From Planctomycetaceae bacterium (GTDB lineage Bacteria > Planctomycetota > Planctomycetia > Pirellulales > Pirellulaceae): a stretch of 42,489 nucleotides of DNA. Under the pieces are notes generated by a model. The model was not told the origin of the DNA. It worked only from the letters and a program-made list of their open reading frames with translations, and searched no databases. Location: contig PBOG01000018.1 of the NCBI GenBank assembly GCA_002724245.1, positions 30,149-72,637 of the forward strand, written 5' to 3'. This document shows, in pieces, positions 35,172 to 42,489 of the stretch; the stretch's first letter is position 1, and every line of letters begins with the position of its first letter. The position numbers were made by a program, and so were the translations under genes.

Positions 35172-38100
35172 TTACTTTCCATGGTGGTGCGCTTCGAACA
35201 GGGGGTGCTTTGCATTACCACGAGAAACAACGTAGGCGATGAGATCCAAAATTTCTTCACGTGACAGCCGGTTCAGCAAGCCCTTCGGCATCATGGAAAC
35301 CGGAGACTTCTGACGCGACTCAATCTCAGCGGTCAATAGCCGTGTCGGTTTCCCTTTGGCGAGCGGGTCGATCACGATTTCCACCGCCTCCGGCTTTTCA
35401 CCCACAACCATCCCCGTGATAAGTTTTCCAGATTCCATCACAAAGACATAGGAGGCAAACTTCTCATCGATTTGCTTGGACGGATCAAGAATCGACTGCA
35501 GGATGTGCTCAGCCGTCTGTTTCTTGGGATCCAGTTTAGCCAAGTCAGGACCAAACTGCTGTCCCACATTATTCAGCTTGTGGCAAGCGACACAGTTGGC
35601 CACCTTGAACAGTTCTTTGCCCACCTCAAATGCCCGCCCGCCCGGCAACGGCTTCACGTTTGCCGCAAGGTCCGCAAACTTCCACTCCTGCGACCGCGTA
35701 TTGAACTTCAGCAATTCATCCTTCAATGTGAGGGGTTTTGCTGCCAGATACGCCACCGGGTCGGCGCGGTACTCTTCCAGGTCGTCAACCACATACAAGG
35801 CGCCATACATTCTTCGCCAGTGACCTGGATACGTACAGACGTAAGGGTAGACACCTGGAGCCGTGGGAACTTCAAAGACCAGGGCCTGAACCTGGCCTCC
35901 CTGCAACAGGCGACTTGCCAGCAAGATCTGGTCTGACTCGGGAATGTACTGCCGCGCCATCGCATCCGCATCCCGGGCACTCGACTCAGCCAGCATGCCT
36001 ACCTCTGCCAGTGAGCCGGGACGAAGAATGGCAAAGTTGTGGGGCATGTTATCTGAATTCGAGAAGCGGAATTCAACCGGTTTGCCGGCTTGAACAACGA
36101 TTCTCTCCTTGTCGTAGATCATCCGATGTGGAACGGTGCCCACAGCAATCACCCGCACATCCAGATTCGTCAGCCGGTCCTGAATTGCCTGCCCTTCTTC
36201 GGCCGACAGCTTTCCGGACAGTCCACGAGCCAATGCCATCGCTTCGGTCGCAGCTGGACCGGTGCGGAATTCCGTTGGAATCTCGCTGAGGTAACCGACC
36301 AGGTTGTCCACCAACGGGCGGACTTCTTTAACCGGCCAGTGTTTCGTTGGAATCGCCCGCAGCGCCCGGATCGCAGCGTCGCGACTGCGGCCTGCCTTGA
36401 CCAGTGCTGTCAGGTCAGTGACTTTTTCCTGCTCATGACCGGGAATCTCCGCAAAAGCGCGAATTGCGACGTCGTGCAATGTCTCACCACCCTGAACTGT
36501 GAGACGGTCGAGCGGAATAACTTGTTTCCGGAACCCGGGGCCAGCCCACCGAACCTGCAACCCATCCGCACCACCATTGTCGAAATAAGTTACTGTGATC
36601 GGATGGGAACCCGCGGGCAGATCGATAGCTCCGGATTTTTCGACCATGCCATGCAGGCCATCATTGTTGACCACCATCCGATCTCCGAGATAGATTCGTG
36701 AACCATCATCGGAGTTCGCAAAAAACGTATACCGACCCGACTTCGGAATGTACAACGAGCCGCTGAATCGCAGGGCAAATTGATCCGCCTGTTTCCGCTG
36801 CGGCACATCAATGGTGATCCGACTGGCGATCCCCGTCTCCTTGGGCTTCATTTTGGCGAGTGTCTCACGCGCTACGTTGTTAGCGCTAGGGTAAAAGTAA
36901 TCAACGCGAAGGCCATGTTGCTGCAGATTGGCACCACCTTGTTCCGCCGCCAGCGAGCCGGGCAATTCAGAGATCAACGGCCGCACTTTGGTATACAGCG
37001 TCGCTCGCAGCGTTTCATTAGCAACACCGGGAATCGCGTCCAGGAAATCGCGCAAGCGAGATTTGCTCTGTACGGCGGCAAGATAGGCATCATCGGCTGA
37101 CCCGGACGCCGTGATCCAAGCGGCATAGCCCAATTGGCGGGTTGCCTGCGAAGCACCCTTCGTTGCCAAAGCCTCAATCCTCGTTTGCAGTTTCTGCAAT
37201 GCCTCCGTCGATTGCACCAGGAGCAGTTGGCCAAGTCCCTCAAGATTACTCTTGGGTTCCCTGGTGATACGATCCTCAATGACTTCCATTAATAACTCGG
37301 GCTCTGGGGCGCCGCGCACCACAGCTAAACTGCGCAGCGCCTCCCGCAGTGGGTCAATCGGCACACCGGTCCGTGAGAGGATCGCCAGGCAGACAGCCTC
37401 CGTACGTTCCAGCTTAAGCAGGTCGGTAACGCTGGCGTTACGGAGCACGTAACGCTGCGCCGCGGATGACAACGGGCGTCCCGATTTCACCGCGTCCTGG
37501 ACAACCTGATCCACATTGATCCGACCTTGTGCATATTTAATCACCGTATCCAGTTCGGGATCGGTCGGACGCGTAGCCACCTCAAAAATAACCTCCGCCG
37601 CATCCAGCCCCGGAAAAGCTACCGCCGCTTTCACCGCCTCTGCGCGCACCAAAGCCGCAGTGTCCCGGGCCGCTGATACCAGAATATCTTCGCCCTCCTT
37701 AACACGCGTTCCCCAGTGACCCAGTGTTCGAATCGCTGCAGCCCGCACGCGCGGCTCCTCAGCCTGGAACACGGTCTTCAGTAAATCGAGATTCACAACC
37801 CGCTGCTCCTCCAGGACCCACAGGCACTCCAACAAGGCCTGCGCATCGGCGGGATCGGCGGGATCGAGACCGGCTGCCCAACGCCCAACCTCGGTAGCAA
37901 CGTGGTCACGTTGCCGGCCACTCAGTTCCAGTCGCGCGCGGTACCGGACACCATTTTCGGCCGCGTAGAAAGCCTGCAAAACGTCAACGACCGGTTTACC
38001 TTTCAGCTTCACTGGGTCCAGCAACGGACGCCCTTTGTACGTAACGCGGTAGATACGACCATGCGCGTGATCCCGGTTGGGATCACGCATATTATGCTGC

Positions 38101-40112
38101 ATGTGACCGATCAATACGTTACACCAATCCGAAACGTAGAGCGCGCCATCGCCGCCAACTTCAATGTCAGTCGGGCGAAAATTCGGATCCGATGAAACCA
38201 GAATAGGATCTACTTCATGCGCCGTGATATCTGCACCGTTGTAACGCACTTCATGCTGCAGAACTCCCAGGAATCCGATGCAATTGCAGATCAGGAAATT
38301 ACCGTTATTACGCTCCGGGAAATGTGAGCTGGAGAGAATGCCAGTGGCGGACACGGGACGAACGCGTTTGCGAAACCACTGCTTATTTCCCACACCCTGG
38401 CCAATGTTTACATACGAGCCAGTGCCACTGGTTCCGTCGTTGGCAAACTGGTACCCCCATTGGTCGAAGACATCGCCGTGTGGATTGGGACCGATGGGAA
38501 ACACAAAGCTCATCTCATAAGTCCGCGGATCAAACCGGTAGACCCCCGATTTGCCCGAACGAAACGTACCCGTTGGAGTCTCAATATTGGAAACATTGAA
38601 AATACCACGCGACCAATACAAACCACCGTCCGGACCAATGGTCAGCGCGTTGGCAGTATGGTGCGTGTCCGCACTCGACAGTCCTTGCAGAACGCGAATT
38701 TTGACGTCCGCCTGATCATCTCCGTCGCTGTCCTTGAGAAACCAGATTTCCGGAGGCGCCGCCACCAGCATGCCGCCTCCCCAAAACTCAAAGCCCGTAA
38801 TACTGTTGAGCTGGTCGGCAAAAATCACACACTTGTCGGCAACCCCGTCACGATTTTCATCCGGAAAGCAGAGAATACGGTCGGTACGTGGTTCAGTAGG
38901 ATTCCAGTGTGGGTAAGAAGGCCACACCGATGCAAACAGGCGACCGTCGGTATCCACCGCCATCTGCACAGGGTTGACCAATTCGGGGAACATCTCCTCC
39001 GAAGCGAACACATTCACCTGCATCCCCTCGGCAATCTTCATCTTGCCGATCGAGTCCTGGGCAGAAAGGTAGGGATGCTTGCCGCCAGCCAGCGCACCCG
39101 GTTTGTTCGTTTTCACAGCCAGCAACTTGGGGAGATTCTTATCGGATATTTTTAGATCACCGCCCGCTGCGACCGACCAAACACGTTGGTCACGATTCGC
39201 AGTCATCACATCAAAGATCTCCATTTCTCTGCGCATCACGTCTGCATTGGATTGGCCAAACCAGTTCAATTTCGACCTGCCCCCAAACACGTTATAGCCG
39301 TCAACGACGCGATAGCGACTGAACCAATGGAGATTCTTCTCAAGGACCGCTTGTCGCAGTTTTTCCAGCTGCTCGGGGTTAGCAGAAGAAGCGCCGGCAA
39401 CACCAAACAGGTCCTGCATGATGACATCTGCGAGCACGCGGTTCCCGTGTTCCAGCAGGTGGATCCCATTCATCGAGAGTGGCTTGGACTGAGCGCTCGC
39501 ATAACGCTCCAGCGTGGGATGAAACAAGTCGACGAACAACACGCCCGCCGCTTTACTGACGCGCTGCATGACCTGGGTGTAACGCAGGAGATTTCGGTTA
39601 TTTTCGACACCATCCGGGAGATAAGGGAGATTCAGATTCTCGTGCGCGATCGGAGAAAACACAACGATTCGTGGTGCCGCCTGTCCGTTGTATTTCTGGC
39701 GTTTCATTCCGGCCAGCATCGCAGTCACGTTTTTCTCGAATGCCGGCAGGCCAGCCTCACCGCGCAACGCTTCGTTGTAGCCGAAAAAACAGAACACAAC
39801 GTCGGCACCGACTTTAGTGAGCCACGCATCGGCAGTACCAAAATTGTCTGAGCGTGGACGGGACTGAACTTCGTCACCCGCAAAACCGAGATTGCGAAAC
39901 GTCAAACGGTGCCGGGGATACCGATCATGAATCAATGTCTCCAGCCAGGCGTGGTGCTGCATGCGATCAGCAAGCGTGTTCCCGACATAACAGACGCGGT
40001 CTTCTGGCTGAAAGGTCAATCTCGGCTCGGCAGCCCCCGCCTGGGCCCACACCATCAGCAACCACACCCACAGAACACTGTGACTGACAAGAACACGCTG
40101 CTCTGAAATCAT
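35172..40112 (-). CDS. Giant exported protein: SGNH-like, propeller, HEAT, PA14, cupredoxin, cytochrome c
   Basis: A 1646-aa secreted protein. A signal peptide (about 1-28) precedes an SGNH/GDSL-like domain (about 31-237) whose motifs are altered: GNTL (44-47) replaces GDSL, GYNE (111-114) replaces GxND and NGIH (215-218) replaces DxxH. A dehydrogenase-like propeller (about 359-690) is followed by HEAT repeats (about 700-1040) and a PA14 domain (about 1062-1200; FFANSDDGSRIYLGDRMVV). A cupredoxin (about 1320-1445) has type-1 copper ligands His (NMPHNF) and the Cys-His-Met set in YVCTYPGHWRRM. The C-terminal cytochrome c domain has CVACH (about 1505) and MMPKGLLNRL. Copper plus haem suggests internal electron transfer; PA14 suggests carbohydrate binding. 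I set the start at MISEQRV, before the hydrophobic segment, with a GGAAAGAGA upstream. It is divergent from the DUF1501 genes. Confidence 0.92.
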   Translation of the reverse strand: MISEQRVLVSHSVLWVWLLMVWAQAGAAEPRLTFQPEDRVCYVGNTLADRMQHHAWLETLIHDRYPRHRLTFRNLGFAGDEVQSRPRSDNFGTADAWLTKVGADVVFCFFGYNEALRGEAGLPAFEKNVTAMLAGMKRQKYNGQAAPRIVVFSPIAHENLNLPYLPDGVENNRNLLRYTQVMQRVSKAAGVLFVDLFHPTLERYASAQSKPLSMNGIHLLEHGNRVLADVIMQDLFGVAGASSANPEQLEKLRQAVLEKNLHWFSRYRVVDGYNVFGGRSKLNWFGQSNADVMRREMEIFDVMTANRDQRVWSVAAGGDLKISDKNLPKLLAVKTNKPGALAGGKHPYLSAQDSIGKMKIAEGMQVNVFASEEMFPELVNPVQMAVDTDGRLFASVWPSYPHWNPTEPRTDRILCFPDENRDGVADKCVIFADQLNSITGFEFWGGGMLVAAPPEIWFLKDSDGDDQADVKIRVLQGLSSADTHHTANALTIGPDGGLYWSRGIFNVSNIETPTGTFRSGKSGVYRFDPRTYEMSFVFPIGPNPHGDVFDQWGYQFANDGTSGTGSYVNIGQGVGNKQWFRKRVRPVSATGILSSSHFPERNNGNFLICNCIGFLGVLQHEVRYNGADITAHEVDPILVSSDPNFRPTDIEVGGDGALYVSDWCNVLIGHMQHNMRDPNRDHAHGRIYRVTYKGRPLLDPVKLKGKPVVDVLQAFYAAENGVRYRARLELSGRQRDHVATEVGRWAAGLDPADPADAQALLECLWVLEEQRVVNLDLLKTVFQAEEPRVRAAAIRTLGHWGTRVKEGEDILVSAARDTAALVRAEAVKAAVAFPGLDAAEVIFEVATRPTDPELDTVIKYAQGRINVDQVVQDAVKSGRPLSSAAQRYVLRNASVTDLLKLERTEAVCLAILSRTGVPIDPLREALRSLAVVRGAPEPELLMEVIEDRITREPKSNLEGLGQLLLVQSTEALQKLQTRIEALATKGASQATRQLGYAAWITASGSADDAYLAAVQSKSRLRDFLDAIPGVANETLRATLYTKVRPLISELPGSLAAEQGGANLQQHGLRVDYFYPSANNVARETLAKMKPKETGIASRITIDVPQRKQADQFALRFSGSLYIPKSGRYTFFANSDDGSRIYLGDRMVVNNDGLHGMVEKSGAIDLPAGSHPITVTYFDNGGADGLQVRWAGPGFRKQVIPLDRLTVQGGETLHDVAIRAFAEIPGHEQEKVTDLTALVKAGRSRDAAIRALRAIPTKHWPVKEVRPLVDNLVGYLSEIPTEFRTGPAATEAMALARGLSGKLSAEEGQAIQDRLTNLDVRVIAVGTVPHRMIYDKERIVVQAGKPVEFRFSNSDNMPHNFAILRPGSLAEVGMLAESSARDADAMARQYIPESDQILLASRLLQGGQVQALVFEVPTAPGVYPYVCTYPGHWRRMYGALYVVDDLEEYRADPVAYLAAKPLTLKDELLKFNTRSQEWKFADLAANVKPLPGGRAFEVGKELFKVANCVACHKLNNVGQQFGPDLAKLDPKKQTAEHILQSILDPSKQIDEKFASYVFVMESGKLITGMVVGEKPEAVEIVIDPLAKGKPTRLLTAEIESRQKSPVSMMPKGLLNRLSREEILDLIAYVVSRGNAKHPLFEAHHHGK

Positions 40113-40420
40113 TCGATCTCTTTCCAAGTTGCCATGACCAACTGTAGCGATCTCATCGCCAACGCCACTTTCGCCGACGATACTCGCCGCATAGCTTAAC
40201 AGAAAAAGATGCCGGCAAGGCAATTCTGCGGGTATTGCCGAGCCCTTGGCCGCTCAGCCGTCTGCTGGCACAGTCGCCACGTCGACAACATCGTGGAGTC
40301 CACATCGGCAATCGAACTCGCCCCGGTGACAAACCCTCGAAGTTGTCCATTGCCCTGCGGCTCCCACTGGCCGATAATGAATTTCGTGTGGCCCCGAAAC
40401 CTGTCTTCCGAGGCTTCCTC
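40113..40420. other. Divergent region, giant gene/DUF1501
   Basis: About 308 bases between divergent genes. A plus-strand frame is open through part of it, but it lacks family similarity and is not called. Both promoters should be here; none is clear. Confidence 0.5.
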
Positions 40421-41929
40421 GTGCTTACGTTTTCCGGTTCCCGACGAACACTCTGTGATGGTCTCAACCGCCGCCAGCTACTCCAGGTCGGCGGGCTGGA
40501 ATTGCTCGGCCTGACTGCGCAGCAACAGACCCTGACTGCGCAGCAACAGACACTGGGGAATAACAACGCCACCCTGCCCGCGTTTGGGCGTGCCAAGTCG
40601 TGCATCCTGATCTTTCCGTACGGATCACCATCCTCCCACGAGACGTTTGATCCCAAACCCTCCGCACCTGCCGAAGTGCAGGGCGAAATGAAAGCCATTT
40701 CCAGTGTTGTGCCGGGCCTGTCGGTCTGTGAGCGAATTCCCAGCATGGCAACCGTGATGGACAAAGTCACGGTGATTCGCTCGATGACGCACCCCTACCC
40801 GCTGCACGGGCTAGCGTACGCTGTAACCGGAATCCCCACCTATACGCCTGCCCTGGAAACACGGGCACGGGACAAGCAGCACTGGCCCTTCATTGGGTCC
40901 ATCGTCGATTTCGTCGACACCGCCGCGGGGCGCGGAAATGCCGAGCTGCCACGCAATATTGGATTGCCCTGGCTGGTGAACTCGAAAACCGACAACCCCG
41001 CTGTCAATGCCGGTCCCTTCGCTGCCTTCCTGGGGGCCGCCCACGACCCGATCTGGACCGACTTCGACGGTCCCGGGCTGCACATCGCGCCCAAGAACAC
41101 GGTTGCCCAAACCGAACGGTTCCGCAATCCGTTCGGTGGGACACTGCCACGAGGACGATTTCACTTGTCCAGTGCAGCCGAACGCCCTGCTGACGTTTCC
41201 ATCAAGCGGCTGGGACTGCGTGATTCACTGCTCGCGCAATTCGACCGGCAACGCCCCCAACTGGCAAACCTGCCGCGTGTCGCTGGCTATGATCGACAAC
41301 GGGAACAGGCCCTGACGTTGCTGACTTCCAACCAAATGCGACACGCCCTGGATATCAGTCGCGAACCACAACGCGTACGCGAAGCCTATGGCATGCACCT
41401 GTTTGGCCAATCCTGCCTGGCCGCTCGACGGATCATCGAGGCTGGCGGTCGATTTGTGAGCGTTTTCTGGGACTGCTTTGGTCAATTTGCCAATGGCGCT
41501 TGGGATACACACCAATACCATTACCCGCGCATGAAAGAACTACTGCTGCCGGGATTTGACACGGCGTTTCCGACGCTGCTGAACGACCTGCAACAGCGTG
41601 GCTTGCTCGATGAAACTCTGGTGATCTGGATGAGCGAGCATGGCCGCACACCGACACTGGTTCCCAACCGTCCCGGTGGCGGTCGGGATCATTGGTCCCG
41701 TGCCTACTCCGCGCTGGTGGCAGGTGCCGGCACGGCGCCCGGTAAAATTGTCGGAAAAACCACACCCGATGGTGGAGATGTCTTGGACACGCCAGTTTCT
41801 CCGAAGGATATTCTGGCGACCACTTTTCATCTCCTGGGCATCGATCCACACCTCAATCTCATCGATCCGCTGCAACGTCCGCATCCCATCGCCGGCAGCG
41901 GTGTCGTACGCCCGGAACTGCTGGCTTAG
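40421..41929 (+). CDS. DUF1501 protein with Tat signal
   Basis: A 502-aa member of the DUF1501 family (alkaline phosphatase/sulfatase-like fold), very common in planctomycetes. A twin-arginine signal NRRQLLQVGGLELLGL lies at about 16-31. The core has the metal-site-like HETFDPKPSAPAEVQGEM, RSMTHPYPLHG, the segment GGRFVSVFWDCFGQFANGAWDTH and the late DETLVIWMSEHGRTP and GRDHWSRAYSALVAGAG, which supply the expected Asp/His ligands. The substrate is unknown; sulfate or phosphate esters are inferred from the fold. I set the start at GTG 40421, with GAGG about 7 bases upstream, because the next gene starts at the matching residue (MLTFSGS here, MLDLTGS there). A 21-bp in-frame duplication gives LTAQQQT twice after the signal. 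Confidence 0.92.
   Translation: MLTFSGSRRTLCDGLNRRQLLQVGGLELLGLTAQQQTLTAQQQTLGNNNATLPAFGRAKSCILIFPYGSPSSHETFDPKPSAPAEVQGEMKAISSVVPGLSVCERIPSMATVMDKVTVIRSMTHPYPLHGLAYAVTGIPTYTPALETRARDKQHWPFIGSIVDFVDTAAGRGNAELPRNIGLPWLVNSKTDNPAVNAGPFAAFLGAAHDPIWTDFDGPGLHIAPKNTVAQTERFRNPFGGTLPRGRFHLSSAAERPADVSIKRLGLRDSLLAQFDRQRPQLANLPRVAGYDRQREQALTLLTSNQMRHALDISREPQRVREAYGMHLFGQSCLAARRIIEAGGRFVSVFWDCFGQFANGAWDTHQYHYPRMKELLLPGFDTAFPTLLNDLQQRGLLDETLVIWMSEHGRTPTLVPNRPGGGRDHWSRAYSALVAGAGTAPGKIVGKTTPDGGDVLDTPVSPKDILATTFHLLGIDPHLNLIDPLQRPHPIAGSGVVRPELLA
40511..40552 (+). repeat. 21-bp tandem duplication in the DUF1501 gene
   Basis: The 21 bases at 40511-40531 are repeated at 40532-40552 with one mismatch at the last base. 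The result is LTAQQQT repeated twice, just after the Tat signal, so the linker is lengthened in frame. Confidence 0.95.
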
Positions 41930-42019
41930 TGCCACCCGCCACACCAGGCGACCGCGTGGCCCCTCCGACACAGGATTCACTTGAGCGTGCCCAGCCACCA
42001 AGGTTAAGATAGCCAGAGC

Positions 42020-42038
42020 GAATCGCAGTATGCGATTC
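42020..42038 (+). repeat. 8-bp perfect hairpin between the DUF1501 genes
   Basis: GAATCGCA (42020-42027) and TGCGATTC (42031-42038) pair perfectly over a GTA loop. It lies 19 bases before the AGGAGG of the second gene. It could be an operator or a processing hairpin; no T-run follows. Confidence 0.65.
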
Positions 42039-42057
42039 CCGCAGTCCCGTTCGAGAC

Positions 42058-42063
42058 AGGAGG
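42058..42063 (+). promoter_or_regulatory. Shine-Dalgarno AGGAGG of the second DUF1501 gene
   Basis: A perfect AGGAGG, 6 bases before the GTG at 42070. It fixes the start of a gene that is otherwise cut off by the window end. Confidence 0.85.
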
Positions 42064-42069
42064 CCTGGT

Positions 42070-42489
42070 GTGTTGGATCTGACCGGCTCAGCGACGCGCC
42101 TGTGCGATGGACTGACACGCCGCGATTGGTTGCAGATTGGCAAGCTGTCGGCCCTGGGACTCGGCCTGGAACAGGCGTTGCAGCTCTCGGCAACCCAGGC
42201 GGATTCCAGCCAGCCTGCTCCCCACTTCGGGCGTGCCAAGAACTGCATTCTGGTCTTCCTTACCGGTTCACCGCCCCAGCACGAGACCTTCGACCCCAAA
42301 CCGGCTGCCCCCGCAGAAGTCCAAGGGGAAATGCAGGCCATCGATACCAACGTACCGGGCCTGCAAATCTGTGAACTCCTGCCGCACCACGCCCAAATTA
42401 TGGACCGGCTGACCGTGGTGCGTTCGATGAGCCATCCCTATCCACTGCATGGAGTCGGTTATGCCACCTCCGCCATGCCGCTGACCAGC
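42070..42489 (+). CDS. Second DUF1501 protein with Tat signal (partial, truncated by the window end)
   Basis: The first 140 codons of a second DUF1501 gene; it is open to the last base. It is clearly paralogous to the preceding protein, sharing RLCDGL or TLCDGL before the Tat motif (TRRDWLQIGKLSALGLGL here), FGRAKNCILVF, HETFDPKPAAPAEVQGEM and VRSMSHPYPLHG. The start is GTG at 42070, set by AGGAGG at 42058-42063. It lies 140 bases downstream of the first copy on the same strand, so the pair looks like a tandem duplication. The intergenic hairpin lies between them. The rest of the protein, including the late ligands, is outside the window. Confidence 0.93.
   Translation, partial: MLDLTGSATRLCDGLTRRDWLQIGKLSALGLGLEQALQLSATQADSSQPAPHFGRAKNCILVFLTGSPPQHETFDPKPAAPAEVQGEMQAIDTNVPGLQICELLPHHAQIMDRLTVVRSMSHPYPLHGVGYATSAMPLTS

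Noticed and set aside
38460-39851. Two antisense frames of over 220 codons opposite the giant copper-heme gene
   Set aside because: The opposite strand encodes the recognisable propeller and SGNH-like domains; the antisense products are basic and featureless.
40235-40420. Longer N-terminus for the first DUF1501 gene
   Set aside because: The extra 62 residues match nothing and would bury the Tat signal. The second copy starts at the residue matching GTG 40421.

Overview
The window looks like a chromosomal segment of a Planctomycetota bacterium, most likely a Pirellula-type lineage, although the exact genus cannot be read from the sequence. The evidence is the set of families: two secreted PVC-type proteins combining a dehydrogenase-like propeller, HEAT repeats and cytochrome c; two tandem Tat-exported DUF1501 proteins; a giant PQQ-propeller/LamG protein; and a membrane-anchored HEAT-repeat protein. 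These sit among ordinary Gram-negative-type housekeeping genes. Start codons are mixed ATG/GTG/TTG, and clear Shine-Dalgarno sites precede only some genes. I see no rRNA, tRNA, CRISPR array, insertion sequence or prophage.

Layout. Positions 1-8.6 kb form a proteostasis block: ftsH (+), a HEAT-repeat membrane protein (-), then clpB and dnaK (both -). The dnaK leader carries an exact match to the sigma-54 -24/-12 consensus. The dnaK-clpB gap contains a four-unit, 23-bp tandem repeat. From 9.0 to 16.1 kb a plus-strand run encodes pheA, tpiA, secG, yicC, gmk, an omega-like subunit, a stand-alone CoaC (PPC decarboxylase) and a HemG/HemY-type oxidase. Within it gmk-rpoZ-coaC are translationally coupled by overlapping stop/start codons. 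From 16.2 to 20.9 kb come a CDF-type transporter (-), a GNAT acetyltransferase and an M16 peptidase pair, one member without and one with the HxxEH zinc motif.

From 21.0 to 30.9 kb come the 1372-aa PQQ/LamG protein with an embedded methyltransferase-like segment, preceded by a strong hairpin; a YugP-type membrane zinc peptidase (-); hisE (+); a 1007-aa PVC heme protein (-); a small cupin; and a DUF1990 protein. From 31.1 to 42.5 kb are an enolase-superfamily enzyme (+), pepN (-), and a 1646-aa protein (-) joining a degenerate SGNH domain, propeller, HEAT repeats, PA14, a type-1 copper cupredoxin and cytochrome c. Two DUF1501 genes (+) follow, the second cut by the window end.

How the genes work together. 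FtsH, ClpB and DnaK are parts of the unfolding and refolding machinery. TpiA, PheA, HisE, Gmk, CoaC and HemG/HemY are central metabolism. The large secreted proteins fit the planctomycete pattern of periplasmic redox or polymer-processing modules, but their substrates are unknown. The most unusual items are the sigma-54-type promoter before dnaK, the tandem repeat before clpB, the copper-heme giant protein and the methyltransferase-like insert in a predicted exported protein.
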